Origin: Prochlorococcus sp. AG-355-I20
GTDB lineage: Bacteria > Cyanobacteriota > Cyanobacteriia > PCC-6307 > Cyanobiaceae
DNA length: 64,000 bases
Assembly (NCBI GenBank): GCA_003280895.1
Contig: QCDM01000001.1
Location: 1 to 64,000, forward strand
Reading direction: 5' to 3'
The first letter of the stretch is position 1. The number at the start of each line of letters is the position of its first letter. Both the position numbers and the translations under genes were made by a program. Shown piece by piece: positions 24,793-34,999 of this stretch. The notes below the pieces were generated by a model. It made no database searches. It was not told the DNA's origin and saw nothing but the letters and a program-made list of their open reading frames with translations.

Positions 24793-25351
24793 TACTTAAT
24801 GAATTCTCATTTTTCTTTCTAATCTTTGCATATAATTGTATTGATGCCAACATGAAAATAATTAGGCCAACTACGCTCCATGTAGCAACACTAGTTGGAA
24901 AATTATTTTTAAAAATAACTAAAAGTACAATTATAAATAATAATAAAGTAGGCAATTCATTTAGTAATCTAAGGTTTTTTGCTGAAATTGTTGAAGTACC
25001 ATTTTGTAATGAATACATTATTTTATAACAATAAGAATGATAAATTACTAATCCCAAAACAAAAAAAATTTTAATTTGCAACCACTTCTCACTTAACCAA
25101 CTTGGTTGCATAATAACCATGCAAATAGCCATACTTAAAGCTAATATCATCCCAGGTGTTGTGATTATATTCGCCAGCCTTTTTTCCATCAAGGTGTATT
25201 GTTTATTAAAGGCAATTTTTAATTGATTATCCATATTTTTAGATTCTTCATGATATATAAAAAGTCTTACTAAGTAAAAAAGTCCCGCAAACCAAACGAT
25301 TACACCAATAATGTGAAGTGATTTAAACCAGAGATATGCTTCAGCTGCCAA
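24785..25351 (-). CDS. hemJ: protoporphyrinogen IX oxidase HemJ
   Basis: The 188-residue membrane protein matches the HemJ (UPF0093) family: an N-terminal AYLWFKSLHIIGVIVWFAGLF with the conserved histidine, a second helix following RLANIITTPGMIL, KIFFVLGLVIYHSYC, then LRLLNELPTLLLFIIVLLV with the conserved R-x-x-NE. Four or five transmembrane helices are expected. HemJ oxidises protoporphyrinogen IX for haem and chlorophyll in organisms without HemY/HemG. The conserved His and Lys ligate haem in studied homologues. It is the first gene of hemJ-PHP. Confidence 0.9.
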   Translation of the reverse strand: MAAEAYLWFKSLHIIGVIVWFAGLFYLVRLFIYHEESKNMDNQLKIAFNKQYTLMEKRLANIITTPGMILALSMAICMVIMQPSWLSEKWLQIKIFFVLGLVIYHSYCYKIMYSLQNGTSTISAKNLRLLNELPTLLLFIIVLLVIFKNNFPTSVATWSVVGLIIFMLASIQLYAKIRKKNENSLSNE

Positions 25352-25439
25352 ATTACTAGATTAATTTAAAAATATATATTTTTAATATAGTTATATTTAC
25401 CAATATCAAGAAATCTATTTTTCAAAAATTAATTAATAT

Positions 25440-27398
25440 TTATAACTCGTTAAAATATTCATATATATCATTTACTGAATTTTTTCCAAGTCCTTTAACT
25501 TTTGATAAATCCTCTTTACTAGCTATTCTTATCGCGTCAATTGATTTAAAATGCTCAAGCAATTCCCTTATTCTTGATGGTCCTAATCCACTGATTTGGG
25601 ACAATTGAGATCTATTCATTCTTTTAGATCTTTTGTCTCTATGAAAAGATAATGCAAATCTATGTGCTTCATCTCTTACCCTTCTTAATAGAAGAACTCC
25701 TTTTTGATTTTCATCAGTATCAAGAGACTTAGTAAATCCTGGAATAAATATTTCTTCATTTTTTTTTGCCAATGAACATATAGTTACTTCTTCCTCAAGA
25801 TTTAATTCTTTTAATGCTTTAATAGCTGCATTTAACTGTCCTTTTCCTCCATCAATCATTATTAAATCAGGCCAATCTGATAAAAGTTCATTGTCTAATT
25901 TACTATTCGTTTTATCATTTAATATTGAAAAATCCCCTCCGCTTTTTTTAAATGTTGACCATTTTTTAAACCTTCTATGTATTACTTCATATATCGAAGC
26001 AAAATCATCACTATGTCCTACAAAAACGTTTGGATCTTTTATTTTATATTTCCTATAATGCTGTTTAGAAGGAAGCCCATCAATAAAAACGACTTGTGAT
26101 GCTACAGGGTCACTACCTTGAATATGGCTTATATCATAACCTTCAATTCTCTTAGGTTGTTCGCTTAATTCAAGTATTTGGGCAAGATCCTCAATTGATG
26201 ATTCATTATCTTGTATCCCATTTAATATTCTATCTAATTCCAATTTCGCATTTTTTAAAACCATTTCTACAGTTTCATGTTTTTTATTTCTTTTTGGGAT
26301 TAGGATTTTTACTTTCTTTTTTCTTAACTCCGTTAACCAATCCTCTATGGTTGCTTGTTTTGGAAGGTTATATTGAATAAGAATTTCTGATGGTATTTCT
26401 ACAGGTTCAACATTGATATAATGCTCTTCTAATATCTTTTGTAAAATAAGATTTTCATCTTCATTATTTAATTTTTGACTATAGCCAATTCTCCCAATGA
26501 GCTTACCAGATCTCATTTGGAAAATTTGTATACTAGCTACATTTTTTTCTGAAACTATTCCAAAGATATCTCTATTAATTGAAGAATCTGGTATTGATAT
26601 TTTTTGTGATTCAGTTAATAATTTTAAACCTGAAATTTGATCCATTATTTTTGCTGCATTCTCATAATCTAAATCATTTGAAAATTGCAGCATTTTTTTT
26701 TGTAAAAATATTTCTAAGTCATCATTTCTTCCCTGAAATATCATAGATACTTGTTTCATTATTTTTTTATAATCGTCAGATGATATAACTTCTTGGCAAA
26801 CACCTGGACATCTTCCTATTGAATAATTCAAACAAGTTCTATCTTTATATACTGGCCTTGGTCTTTGTCTAAGTGGAAATAATTTTTTTATCGTAAATAA
26901 TGTTCTCCTTAATAATCCGACATCAACATAAGGTCCATAATATCTATCTAAATTATTTCTATTTCTTCTTCTTCTTGTAATAAATATTCGAGGATATTTT
27001 TCACTCCAAGTTATACAAAGATATGGATATTTCTTATCATCCTTTAAAAGAATATTAAAATATGGTTTGTTTGTTTTAATTAAATTTGACTCTAAATTTA
27101 ATGCTTCATATTCGCTATCTGTGACTATTATTTCTATTTCAGTTATTTGACGAACCATCAAACTTAATCGGGGAGTTAAATCTGAATAATTATTGAAATA
27201 ACTACTTACTCTACTACGTAGTTTTTTAGATTTACCGATATAAAGTAAGTTATTATCAATATCTTTAAAAAGATAACAACCAGATGACTTTGGAATTTCG
27301 GATAATCTTGATTTTAATAACTCCTTATTATTAATTAATTTATATTCAATTTTAAAATTATATTTGTTATTTATTTTTTCGATAGAGGAATTACTCAT
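25440..27398 (-). CDS. uvrC: excinuclease ABC subunit C
   Basis: The 652-residue UvrC has an N-terminal GIY-YIG nuclease domain (SGCYLFKDI...LLYIGKSKKLRSRV, about 39-68) for the 3' incision, a Cys-containing linker (ChoxC-like CLNYSIGRCPGVC near 190), a UVR motif (NDLDYENAAKIMDQI near 245) for UvrB contact, the RNase H-like domain for the 5' incision beginning GYDISHIQGSDPVASQVVF, and a C-terminal helix-hairpin-helix pair. It works with UvrA and UvrB in nucleotide excision repair. It is preceded by a flavin reductase gene, 9 bases upstream. Confidence 0.96.
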   Translation of the reverse strand: MSNSSIEKINNKYNFKIEYKLINNKELLKSRLSEIPKSSGCYLFKDIDNNLLYIGKSKKLRSRVSSYFNNYSDLTPRLSLMVRQITEIEIIVTDSEYEALNLESNLIKTNKPYFNILLKDDKKYPYLCITWSEKYPRIFITRRRRNRNNLDRYYGPYVDVGLLRRTLFTIKKLFPLRQRPRPVYKDRTCLNYSIGRCPGVCQEVISSDDYKKIMKQVSMIFQGRNDDLEIFLQKKMLQFSNDLDYENAAKIMDQISGLKLLTESQKISIPDSSINRDIFGIVSEKNVASIQIFQMRSGKLIGRIGYSQKLNNEDENLILQKILEEHYINVEPVEIPSEILIQYNLPKQATIEDWLTELRKKKVKILIPKRNKKHETVEMVLKNAKLELDRILNGIQDNESSIEDLAQILELSEQPKRIEGYDISHIQGSDPVASQVVFIDGLPSKQHYRKYKIKDPNVFVGHSDDFASIYEVIHRRFKKWSTFKKSGGDFSILNDKTNSKLDNELLSDWPDLIMIDGGKGQLNAAIKALKELNLEEEVTICSLAKKNEEIFIPGFTKSLDTDENQKGVLLLRRVRDEAHRFALSFHRDKRSKRMNRSQLSQISGLGPSRIRELLEHFKSIDAIRIASKEDLSKVKGLGKNSVNDIYEYFNEL

Positions 27399-27407
27399 TT
27401 ATAATGA

Positions 27408-27896
27408 TTAACCTCCATAATTCCAGCCAGTTGAAGATAAATTTAGTGAGTCAACATCATTATTCAGATAAGCAGATTGAACCTCTCCTACAAAAACGGT
27501 ATGGTCTCCATGCATAACACTTCCAACAACATTACATTCAACACCACCAACGCTATCAACTAAAATGGGCAATCCAAGCTCACCTAAATTAAATTCAACA
27601 GATTCAAATCTACCTCCTAATGCTTTTTGAGGTTTAAAGAAAACAGCTGCTAGATCCTTTTGATCACTTTTGAGCACATTTAATGAGAACTTATTGGTTG
27701 ACTTTATTATTTCATGACTAGAACCCTCTGCTCTAACAGCCATTACAACTAATGGTGGGGTGAAAGAACCTTGAGTTACCCAACTTGCAGTAAATCCATT
27801 CACTTCATTTTTATCCTCGTCTCTAACGCCACAAATAAATAATCCGTGAGGTATTTTTCTTAATAAGATTTTTTTTGCTTCTAGATTTAATGTCAT
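27408..27896 (-). CDS. flavin reductase-like FMN-binding protein
   Basis: The 162-residue protein has the FMN split-barrel of flavin reductases: PHGLFICGVRDED, then GFTASWVTQGSFTPPLVVMAV, KFSLNVLKSDQ and a C-terminal GDHTVFVGEVQSA strand. It should bind FMN and may reduce flavins or oxygen. Similar domains form the C-terminal part of cyanobacterial flavodiiron proteins, but here the domain is alone. It shares a transcript with uvrC, with no clear functional relation, and is divergent from coaD with a 59-bp gap. Confidence 0.75.
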   Translation of the reverse strand: MTLNLEAKKILLRKIPHGLFICGVRDEDKNEVNGFTASWVTQGSFTPPLVVMAVRAEGSSHEIIKSTNKFSLNVLKSDQKDLAAVFFKPQKALGGRFESVEFNLGELGLPILVDSVGGVECNVVGSVMHGDHTVFVGEVQSAYLNNDVDSLNLSSTGWNYGG

Positions 27897-27955
27897 AATT
27901 GATTTAACTAATAATCTTATTTTAACTAAATTTCTTATTCGATCATAATAAATTC

Positions 27956-28429
27956 ATGAAAATTCTTTATCCAGGTACATTTGATCCTTTAACAAATGGG
28001 CATCTTGATTTAATAGAAAGGGCTGAAAAAATATTTGGCAATCTAGTAGTTGCTGTTTTAGAAAATACCTCTAAAACACCAACATTTAATCTTGAAAGAA
28101 GAATAATACAAATAAAAAATTCTCTTTCTCATTTACCTAATATTGAAGTTATTTCTTACTCTGGGCTAACTGTCGATTGTGCGAATGATCTAAAAGCTAA
28201 TCTTATTCTTAGAGGCTTAAGAGCAATGAGTGATTTTGAGTATGAACTTCAGATTGCTCATACAAATAAATCTCTTAATAATGATATTGAAACTATATTT
28301 TTATCGACAAATACAAATTATAGTTTTCTTAGTAGTTCTTTAGTAAAAGAAGTTGCAAAATTTGGTGGTGAAATTAATCACATGGTGCCCCCCTCTGTTG
28401 AGGGGGATTTAAAAGAATATTTTAAATAA
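27956..28429 (+). CDS. coaD: phosphopantetheine adenylyltransferase
   Basis: The 157-residue protein shows the whole CoaD pattern: [19 protein letters not shown] at the N-terminus with the TxGH-type nucleotide site, [18 protein letters not shown], and the C-terminal [16 protein letters not shown] with the ISSSxxR-like motif (Lys replaces Arg in the last position). It converts 4'-phosphopantetheine to dephospho-CoA in the cytoplasm. Single gene, convergent with dacB. Confidence 0.96.
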   Translation: MKILYPGTFDPLTNGHLDLIERAEKIFGNLVVAVLENTSKTPTFNLERRIIQIKNSLSHLPNIEVISYSGLTVDCANDLKANLILRGLRAMSDFEYELQIAHTNKSLNNDIETIFLSTNTNYSFLSSSLVKEVAKFGGEINHMVPPSVEGDLKEYFK

Positions 28430-28437
28430 TATTTTTT

Positions 28438-29661
28438 TTAACAGGATTTCAAGTAATAAAGATCACTTAATAATTTAAAAGCTTTTTCTTTATCAATTTT
28501 ATTAGAATTTTGGATAATACTTATAATTATTGGCTTTTCATTTTTATATAAAAAGCCAGATAATGCAAAGACATTTGAAAGAGTCCCAGTTTTGCCAAAA
28601 AACTTTCCAGACAATTCACTATTTACAAATCTTTTAGCTAATGTTCCTCTAACTCCCGTAATTGAAAGTGTAGATTGATAAGCTTTAAAATCATTAAAAT
28701 ATCTCATTTTATCTAAAAACAATACAACTAACTTTGTTGTAATTTTATTGTTTCGAGACAATCCACTAGCATCTGCAAAGTATGCATTAGTTGTTGGGAG
28801 GCCTTTATTTCTAAGCCATCTTTTCAATTTTATATAGTTATTATCGTTCCATGTATTTGAGGCATTTTTAAAAAGGGATTCAGCCGTAAAATTATGGCTT
28901 TCAGAATTTGTTAGAGTTAATAATGAAAGAATTGGAGTTGAATATATTTTATTTATCTCTTTAATATTTTTTAAATAAAAAGTTTTTTCTGAATCAAAAA
29001 AATCTATATATATTTTTGAATTTGGAAATTTATTTTTTAAATAATTTTTAATAAAATTTTTTAATGCATAAATATCATCATATTTATTGTGATTACTTTC
29101 TATTGCAAGAGATGTAATTGGAGATCCATATTCGTAAAGTTTATCAGTATTTGTCCAACCATTAGGCCAATATAATTTTGAATCAATTTCTACAATATTA
29201 AAGTTAATAATTTTATTTTCTTTAACATCTGAAATTAGTTCGATTATATTTTCATAATTAAGATCTGGATCACCTTGACCGTGTAAATAATAATCGTTTT
29301 TATTTTTAAATAAGGAAGTTTTTAAATTATTATTTAATTTATATTTACTTAAAACATAAGCTGATGAGAATAATTTTTGGTTAGATGCTGGCAATCTTGG
29401 AACATCCTCATTGTAAGAACTTATTATTTCCCCTTTATTATTAATAATTGATACACTAAAAGAATCATCAAGCGTTTGATTCAATAAAGCATCATAAGTA
29501 GGACATATTTTGTTTTTAGTAATTATTCCCGGGAAATTGAAATAAATACTATTTAAAATAGTTATTTTCTGTTTTGCTAGTAAATATCTTATTAAGAAAG
29601 GAGATGTTACTAATAGAAGAACAATAAAGAAAAATGAATATATTTTTTTTATCACATTCAA
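28438..29661 (-). CDS. dacB: D-alanyl-D-alanine carboxypeptidase (PBP4 type)
   Basis: The 407-residue protein belongs to peptidase family S13. A signal anchor (IYSFFFIVLLLVTSPFLI) is followed by the active-site tetrad S-N-Q-K in RLPASNQKLFSSAYVL near residue 92, the SxN motif in SGLSRNN near 300, and KTG in GKTGTLSN near 355. It trims peptidoglycan stem peptides in the periplasm and may have endopeptidase activity. It is the last gene of dapF / desulfurase / DUF1995 / dacB. It begins one base after the DUF1995 stop, so translation is coupled. Confidence 0.9.
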   Translation of the reverse strand: MNVIKKIYSFFFIVLLLVTSPFLIRYLLAKQKITILNSIYFNFPGIITKNKICPTYDALLNQTLDDSFSVSIINNKGEIISSYNEDVPRLPASNQKLFSSAYVLSKYKLNNNLKTSLFKNKNDYYLHGQGDPDLNYENIIELISDVKENKIINFNIVEIDSKLYWPNGWTNTDKLYEYGSPITSLAIESNHNKYDDIYALKNFIKNYLKNKFPNSKIYIDFFDSEKTFYLKNIKEINKIYSTPILSLLTLTNSESHNFTAESLFKNASNTWNDNNYIKLKRWLRNKGLPTTNAYFADASGLSRNNKITTKLVVLFLDKMRYFNDFKAYQSTLSITGVRGTLAKRFVNSELSGKFFGKTGTLSNVFALSGFLYKNEKPIIISIIQNSNKIDKEKAFKLLSDLYYLKSC

Positions 29662-29662
29662 T

Positions 29663-30289
29663 CTATAAATTTACAAAAATAGATTCATTGTCGGGTTTAA
29701 TTTCAAATTCTTTTTTAAAAAAATATCTTTTATTTTCTTCTTTGAAAAGCAACCAGTTATATGGATAAATATGCATAAGAGCAGCTTTATTTAAAGGCTG
29801 CAGAAAGTAAATATTTTTCCATGTTTTGACAAAGTTTTTACGTCGCTCTCTAATAACACTTCCTATACCAATATTGGCATCTTCAAATTTTGGATTTAAT
29901 GAATAATGCGTACCTTGATAATTATCAGACATTGGTTCAAATGAATCGAAATCATATGGCTGAGGTAGTATCGATATCATTGCACTATCAATATTATTTA
30001 TATTATTTGATTCATTAAATGATTTAAAAGTAAAGATTTTATCTTTGATATCTGGATAGTCTCTTTGAGCCAAAGCCACAGCACCTTGATCAGCAAATGT
30101 TATGAATACATTATTATTTTTTGACAATATCTTGTAGATAGTTATTCCAATTCTGTTAAACTTCAATCCTTCAAAATTAAATTCTATAGTAAATCTTTTA
30201 TTTGAATCTAATAAACTTGGAATAATTGCATCCTTCATATTCTTAAGAGATTCATTTAAATCTTTAGGTAGTCTGTAATTGGTTTCCAT
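29663..30289 (-). CDS. DUF1995 family protein
   Basis: The 208-residue protein matches DUF1995, seen in cyanobacteria and plant chloroplasts: RLPKDLNESLKNMKDAI, ITFADQGAVALAQRDYPD and DSAMISILPQPYDFDSFEPM. No signal peptide or membrane segment is visible. Function is unknown; plant relatives are plastid proteins. Its start codon shares a base with the desulfurase stop (TAATG), and its stop is one base from dacB, so it is embedded in a tightly coupled operon. Confidence 0.8.
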   Translation of the reverse strand: METNYRLPKDLNESLKNMKDAIIPSLLDSNKRFTIEFNFEGLKFNRIGITIYKILSKNNNVFITFADQGAVALAQRDYPDIKDKIFTFKSFNESNNINNIDSAMISILPQPYDFDSFEPMSDNYQGTHYSLNPKFEDANIGIGSVIRERRKNFVKTWKNIYFLQPLNKAALMHIYPYNWLLFKEENKRYFFKKEFEIKPDNESIFVNL

Positions 30290-31461
30290 TAAAATTTGTC
30301 AATACATATTTGAATAAGTTCTAAAAATTTATCTATTTCTGACTTATTGTTTATTGAACCTAAAGTAACACGAATATTTGAATATAGTTCATCATCTTTT
30401 AAGCCAATATTTTTAAGTGTTGAGCTAGGTTTACCAGATGAGCTTGAACAAGCACTTCCACTACTTATGGCTATTTTATTTTCTGACATGAAATTAACAA
30501 TCTTATAGGCCCTTATAGGCTCAAAAAGTTTATTTAATAGTAGAAAAGAAATATGACTGGGAAGTCTATGGTTTATACTACCTGTAATCTTTATATGATT
30601 ATTATCTTTAATTTTTTGAAAAAAATAATTTTTAAGTTTTTTAATATTATTAGAAGGAAATTTAGTTATGGTATCATATAATTTTATTTTTCCTTCAATA
30701 TTCTTTAATGATTCATACATTCCAGCGATTAATGGCAAAGCTTGTGTACCTTGTCTGATTGAAAATTCCTGAGTAAGTGATATATCATTATTTTTTAAAA
30801 TTTGTCTAGACTTTTCTTTTGTTAAAAGAATACCGATACCTTTTGGACCTCCAAATTTATGAGCGGATAAACTTAAAAAATCACATTTAAGATCTTTCCA
30901 ACTGAATATTCCATTACTTAATATTTGAGTTCCATCTAAATGAAACATTATATTTAATTCTTCACATTTGGAACCAATAAATTTGACAGGTTGTATTGTC
31001 CCAATTTCACTTTGTCCCCAAATAATTGATACAAGCTTAGTATCATTGTTTAAAAATTTTTCGATATTAGAAATATTTAAAATTCCATCATTATTTACCG
31101 TCCATTCGTAAATATCCCAATTTTGTTTTCTTAGTTTATTAGCACAAATAGTTGTTGCTTGATGTTCAACATTTGAAATAACAACCCTACCATTTTTAAA
31201 TTTCTCATAAATATTATTAAATACAATATTTGTCGATTCCGAAGAACCAGATGTAAAAATTATATCCTCTGGATCTGCTTCAAATATATAAGCAATTTTA
31301 GATCTAATTTTTTCAAGATATGTAGAGCATTTTATCCCTAGCTCATATGTAGATGAAGGGTTATGCCAATAATTCTTATAAGTTGAATTAATTATATTTA
31401 AAACATTCTCAGATAATGGAGTTGTGGATGCATTATCTAAATAGATAAAATTATTTTCCAT
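30289..31461 (-). CDS. cysteine desulfurase (IscS/NifS-like)
   Basis: The 390-residue protein is a fold-type I PLP enzyme. The PLP lysine lies in SLSAHKFGGPKGIG near residue 200, and the sulfur-carrying cysteine in SGSACSSSSGKPS near 335, on the long mobile loop of class I desulfurases. The N-terminal YLDNASTTPLSENV is the usual first strand. It removes sulfur from cysteine for Fe-S clusters or tRNA thiolation. Its start overlaps the dapF stop (TAATG). Cyanobacteria carry two or more desulfurases, so the specific role is open. Confidence 0.9.
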   Translation of the reverse strand: MENNFIYLDNASTTPLSENVLNIINSTYKNYWHNPSSTYELGIKCSTYLEKIRSKIAYIFEADPEDIIFTSGSSESTNIVFNNIYEKFKNGRVVISNVEHQATTICANKLRKQNWDIYEWTVNNDGILNISNIEKFLNNDTKLVSIIWGQSEIGTIQPVKFIGSKCEELNIMFHLDGTQILSNGIFSWKDLKCDFLSLSAHKFGGPKGIGILLTKEKSRQILKNNDISLTQEFSIRQGTQALPLIAGMYESLKNIEGKIKLYDTITKFPSNNIKKLKNYFFQKIKDNNHIKITGSINHRLPSHISFLLLNKLFEPIRAYKIVNFMSENKIAISSGSACSSSSGKPSSTLKNIGLKDDELYSNIRVTLGSINNKSEIDKFLELIQICIDKF

Positions 31462-32321
31462 TAATTTACTAACATTGATCCTGAGAAAACCTTTTTAGCA
31501 TTACCGGTCATCATTACTTCACAATCGTCTTTTGACCAATCAATTTTAAGATTACCTCCTGGTAAGGTTACTATGGTTTGTGAATTACAAAGGCCTAATT
31601 TATAAGCTGCCACATGAATAGCACAGGCACCTGTTCCACAAGCTAAGGTTGGACCTGCACCCCTTTCCCATACTTTTACTTTGATATTATCTCTATTTAA
31701 AATTTGACAAAAATGCACATTAGTTTTTTCAGGAAATAATTGATTTTTTTCAAATATAGGACCAAGTCTGGAAAGAACAATTGACTCTATGTCTTTTACA
31801 AAGAATATTAAATGAGGATTTCCCATTCCTACGGCATAACCCATATTATTAAAATCTTTCTCAATAAATTCGTGTGAAGGAATTGAATTTATTTTTTTTT
31901 CAATTGTTGTTGGAATATTTTGACATTCTAAAATTGGAACTCCCATTTTTACTGTAATTTCATCATTTATATATTTTGCAATTTTTAAACCTGCTTTAGT
32001 CTCAATTTTATATTCTATATTTTTATTATTCATTGAATCATTTACGTGGAGATACTCAACTAAACACCTAATTCCGTTTCCACACATTTGTGCTTCAGAA
32101 CCATCAGAATTAAAAATTATCATTTTTGCATAATTATCTTCATTAGGTTCTTCTATAAAAATCACACCATCTGCTCCAACACCAAATTGCCTATTGCAAA
32201 TTTTTTTTATATCAAGTATTTGATTTGTCTTGTAATTTTTATATAATCCACTTCCTCTAGAATCTATTATTACGAAATCATTTCCGTTACCTTGATATTT
32301 TTCAAAAGTTATATTTTTCAT
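31461..32321 (-). CDS. dapF: diaminopimelate epimerase
   Basis: The 286-residue enzyme has both catalytic cysteines in their standard contexts: MCGNGIRC near residue 80 and ACGTGACA near 230. It starts with FEKYQGNGNDFVIID, the typical first strand. It converts LL- to meso-diaminopimelate for peptidoglycan and lysine. It heads the dapF-desulfurase-DUF1995-dacB transcript and is divergent from leuS across 107 bp of AT-rich DNA. Confidence 0.97.
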   Translation of the reverse strand: MKNITFEKYQGNGNDFVIIDSRGSGLYKNYKTNQILDIKKICNRQFGVGADGVIFIEEPNEDNYAKMIIFNSDGSEAQMCGNGIRCLVEYLHVNDSMNNKNIEYKIETKAGLKIAKYINDEITVKMGVPILECQNIPTTIEKKINSIPSHEFIEKDFNNMGYAVGMGNPHLIFFVKDIESIVLSRLGPIFEKNQLFPEKTNVHFCQILNRDNIKVKVWERGAGPTLACGTGACAIHVAAYKLGLCNSQTIVTLPGGNLKIDWSKDDCEVMMTGNAKKVFSGSMLVN

Positions 32322-32428
32322 TTGTAATTCATATATCTTAAATTTTAATTATAAATTATTCCTTTTAACAATCTATTTATATTTTATACAATGGATATTA
32401 AAATAATATTTTAACAAATAAAAATTAA

Positions 32429-34999
32429 GTGATTTCTCCCGATAAACAATATGAGGCTGATACCAATTTATATAATCCATCTGAAATAGAAAAAAAATGG
32501 CAGTCAATATGGACAGAAAACAATTTATACAAAACCGATGAATTAACTGAGAATAGCGATAAATTTTATGCCTTATCAATGTTTCCCTACCCTTCAGGTA
32601 ATCTTCATATGGGACATGTTAGGAATTATGTTATTACAGACTTAATAGCTCGATTCCAAAGGTTTAAGGGTAAATCTGTCTTACATCCAATGGGTTGGGA
32701 CGCTTTTGGTTTGCCTGCTGAAAATGCTGCGATTGAAAGAGGAATTAGTCCAAGTGTCTGGACTAAAAAAAATATTTCTCATATGAAGTCACAATTAAAG
32801 CTTTTGGGACTATCAGTTGATTGGGATAGGGAATTTGCAACATGTGATGAAAATTATTATATTTGGACTCAATATCTATTTTTAGAGTTATACAAGGCAG
32901 GTCTTGTATATCAAAAGGAATCAGAAGTTAATTGGGATCCTATAGATAATACAGTCCTAGCGAATGAACAAGTTGACTCAGAGGGTAAATCTTGGAGATC
33001 TGGGGCAGTAGTTGAAAAAAAATTATTAAAGCAATGGTTTTTAAGAATTACTAATTATGCGGATGAGTTATTGAAGGATTTAGAAAAATTAGATAACTGG
33101 CCAGAAAGAGTAAAAATAATGCAAGATAATTGGATTGGAAAGTCAATTGGTGCAAATATTAATTTCAATATCAATACCAATCCAGAAAAGAAAATAACTG
33201 TATTTACAACAAGGCCAGATACTTTATTTGGAGTTACTTATTTAGCAATTTCAGTTAATCATTCATTAATTAAAAAAATTACTGATCAAGAAACCATACA
33301 AGATATAGAAAATCTTAAACAATATTTGAAAAATAATAAAAATAATGAACTTGAAAAAATTGGAATAAAAACTAGCTTAATAGCAATAAATCCAGTTAAT
33401 TCTGAACCTATACCTATTTGGGTTGCTAGTTATGTTCTTGATGAATACGGTACAGGCGCTGTTATGGGTGTACCTGCTCATGATTTAAGGGATTTTGAGT
33501 TTGCTAAGAAAAACAATATAGATATTAAACAGGTAATAGTAAAGGATAAAACTGAACAAAGTAAGGAGCTTGATAATGCTTATGTAGAAAATGGATATCT
33601 AATTAATTCAAATCAATACAATGGTATATCAAATACTATTGCTAAATTAAAAATTGCAGAGGAGGGAGTAAATAATGGATGGGCCGAAAATAAAATTCAA
33701 TATCGTTTAAGAGATTGGTTAATATCTAGACAAAGATATTGGGGATGTCCGATACCCATCGTTAATTGCAAAAAATGTGGAGCTGTTCCTTTAAACCAAT
33801 CGGCTTTGCCTATTTCATTACCAAAAGATATAGAAATCTCCGCTAACAAGATTAATGCTTTAGGTAATAATAATAATTGGATAAATACAACATGTCCAAA
33901 ATGTGGAATAGCGGCAAGAAAAGAAACTGATACTATGGACACTTTCATGTGTTCATCTTGGTATTTTTTAAGATACCCATCTTCAAAATGTTCAACTAAG
34001 CCATTTGAAAAGAATGAAATTAATAAGTGGTTACCCGTAGATCAATATGTTGGAGGAGTAGAGCATGCAATATTGCATTTGTTATATGCAAGATTTTTCA
34101 CTAAAGCTCTGCGAGATAATGAACTATTTGATATTGATGAACCTTTCAAAAAACTATTAACGCAAGGAATGGTTCAGGCCGCAGCCTATAAAAACAATAA
34201 AACTGGTAAATATGTATCTCCTTCCGATATTACTGACTTATCAAATCCTACAGATCCAATTGACAATTCTAAACTCGAAGTTCTTTTCGAGAAGATGTCT
34301 AAGTCTAAATATAATGGAATAGACCCTGAATCAGTAATTAAAAAATATGGAGCAGATACAGCAAGAATGTTTATATTATTTAAAGCACCACCAGAAAAAG
34401 ATTTGGAATGGGGAGATACAGATGTTGAAGGACAATTTAGATTTTTAAGTAGGATTTGGAAGCTTTATATAAATTGTGCAAAAGATATAAATAGTAAATC
34501 TAATTCTTATCCAGATAAAGAAAAAAGTTTAATAAAGTCAATGAATATTGCTATAAAAGAAATTTCAAATGACATATTAAATAACCAATTTAATACTGCG
34601 ATTTCAGAACTAATGAAGTTTTATAATTCATTATCAAATTCCATTAATGACATAAACAATAATTTAAAAATTGATGCTTTAAAAACATTTTGTATTTTGT
34701 TGGCTCCATTTGCACCTCATATTGCAGAAGAAATATGGCATCTTATAGGATTTAAAAAATCTGTACATTTAGAACACTGGCCTTCCTTTAATGCCGAGGC
34801 ACTAAAGGAAGATTCATATGAACTAGTAATACAAGTGAATGGAAAAGTTAGAGACAAAGTAAATATTAATAATGATATGAGTGAAGATCAAATTAAAGAA
34901 TTGACTATTAAAAGACCTAACATATTAAAATGGACTCAAGATAAGGAAATAAGAAAAATAATTATTGTTAAAGGAAAAATAATGAATATTGTTGTTTAA
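32429..34999 (+). CDS. leuS: leucyl-tRNA synthetase
   Basis: The 856-residue enzyme starts with GTG (32429-32431); the next ATG lies inside the catalytic core. HIGH is [13 protein letters not shown] near residue 57, KMSKS is KMSKSKYNG near 622. The CP1 editing domain (about 220-420) contains the TTRPDTLFG and the Thr-rich site, and a zinc-type element (CKKCGAV and CPKCGIAA) follows. The C-terminus ends with the small domain INGKVRDKV typical for bacterial LeuS. It charges tRNA-Leu. Its TAA stop is shared in reverse with the pgi stop (TTAA). Confidence 0.97.
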   Translation: MISPDKQYEADTNLYNPSEIEKKWQSIWTENNLYKTDELTENSDKFYALSMFPYPSGNLHMGHVRNYVITDLIARFQRFKGKSVLHPMGWDAFGLPAENAAIERGISPSVWTKKNISHMKSQLKLLGLSVDWDREFATCDENYYIWTQYLFLELYKAGLVYQKESEVNWDPIDNTVLANEQVDSEGKSWRSGAVVEKKLLKQWFLRITNYADELLKDLEKLDNWPERVKIMQDNWIGKSIGANINFNINTNPEKKITVFTTRPDTLFGVTYLAISVNHSLIKKITDQETIQDIENLKQYLKNNKNNELEKIGIKTSLIAINPVNSEPIPIWVASYVLDEYGTGAVMGVPAHDLRDFEFAKKNNIDIKQVIVKDKTEQSKELDNAYVENGYLINSNQYNGISNTIAKLKIAEEGVNNGWAENKIQYRLRDWLISRQRYWGCPIPIVNCKKCGAVPLNQSALPISLPKDIEISANKINALGNNNNWINTTCPKCGIAARKETDTMDTFMCSSWYFLRYPSSKCSTKPFEKNEINKWLPVDQYVGGVEHAILHLLYARFFTKALRDNELFDIDEPFKKLLTQGMVQAAAYKNNKTGKYVSPSDITDLSNPTDPIDNSKLEVLFEKMSKSKYNGIDPESVIKKYGADTARMFILFKAPPEKDLEWGDTDVEGQFRFLSRIWKLYINCAKDINSKSNSYPDKEKSLIKSMNIAIKEISNDILNNQFNTAISELMKFYNSLSNSINDINNNLKIDALKTFCILLAPFAPHIAEEIWHLIGFKKSVHLEHWPSFNAEALKEDSYELVIQVNGKVRDKVNINNDMSEDQIKELTIKRPNILKWTQDKEIRKIIIVKGKIMNIVV

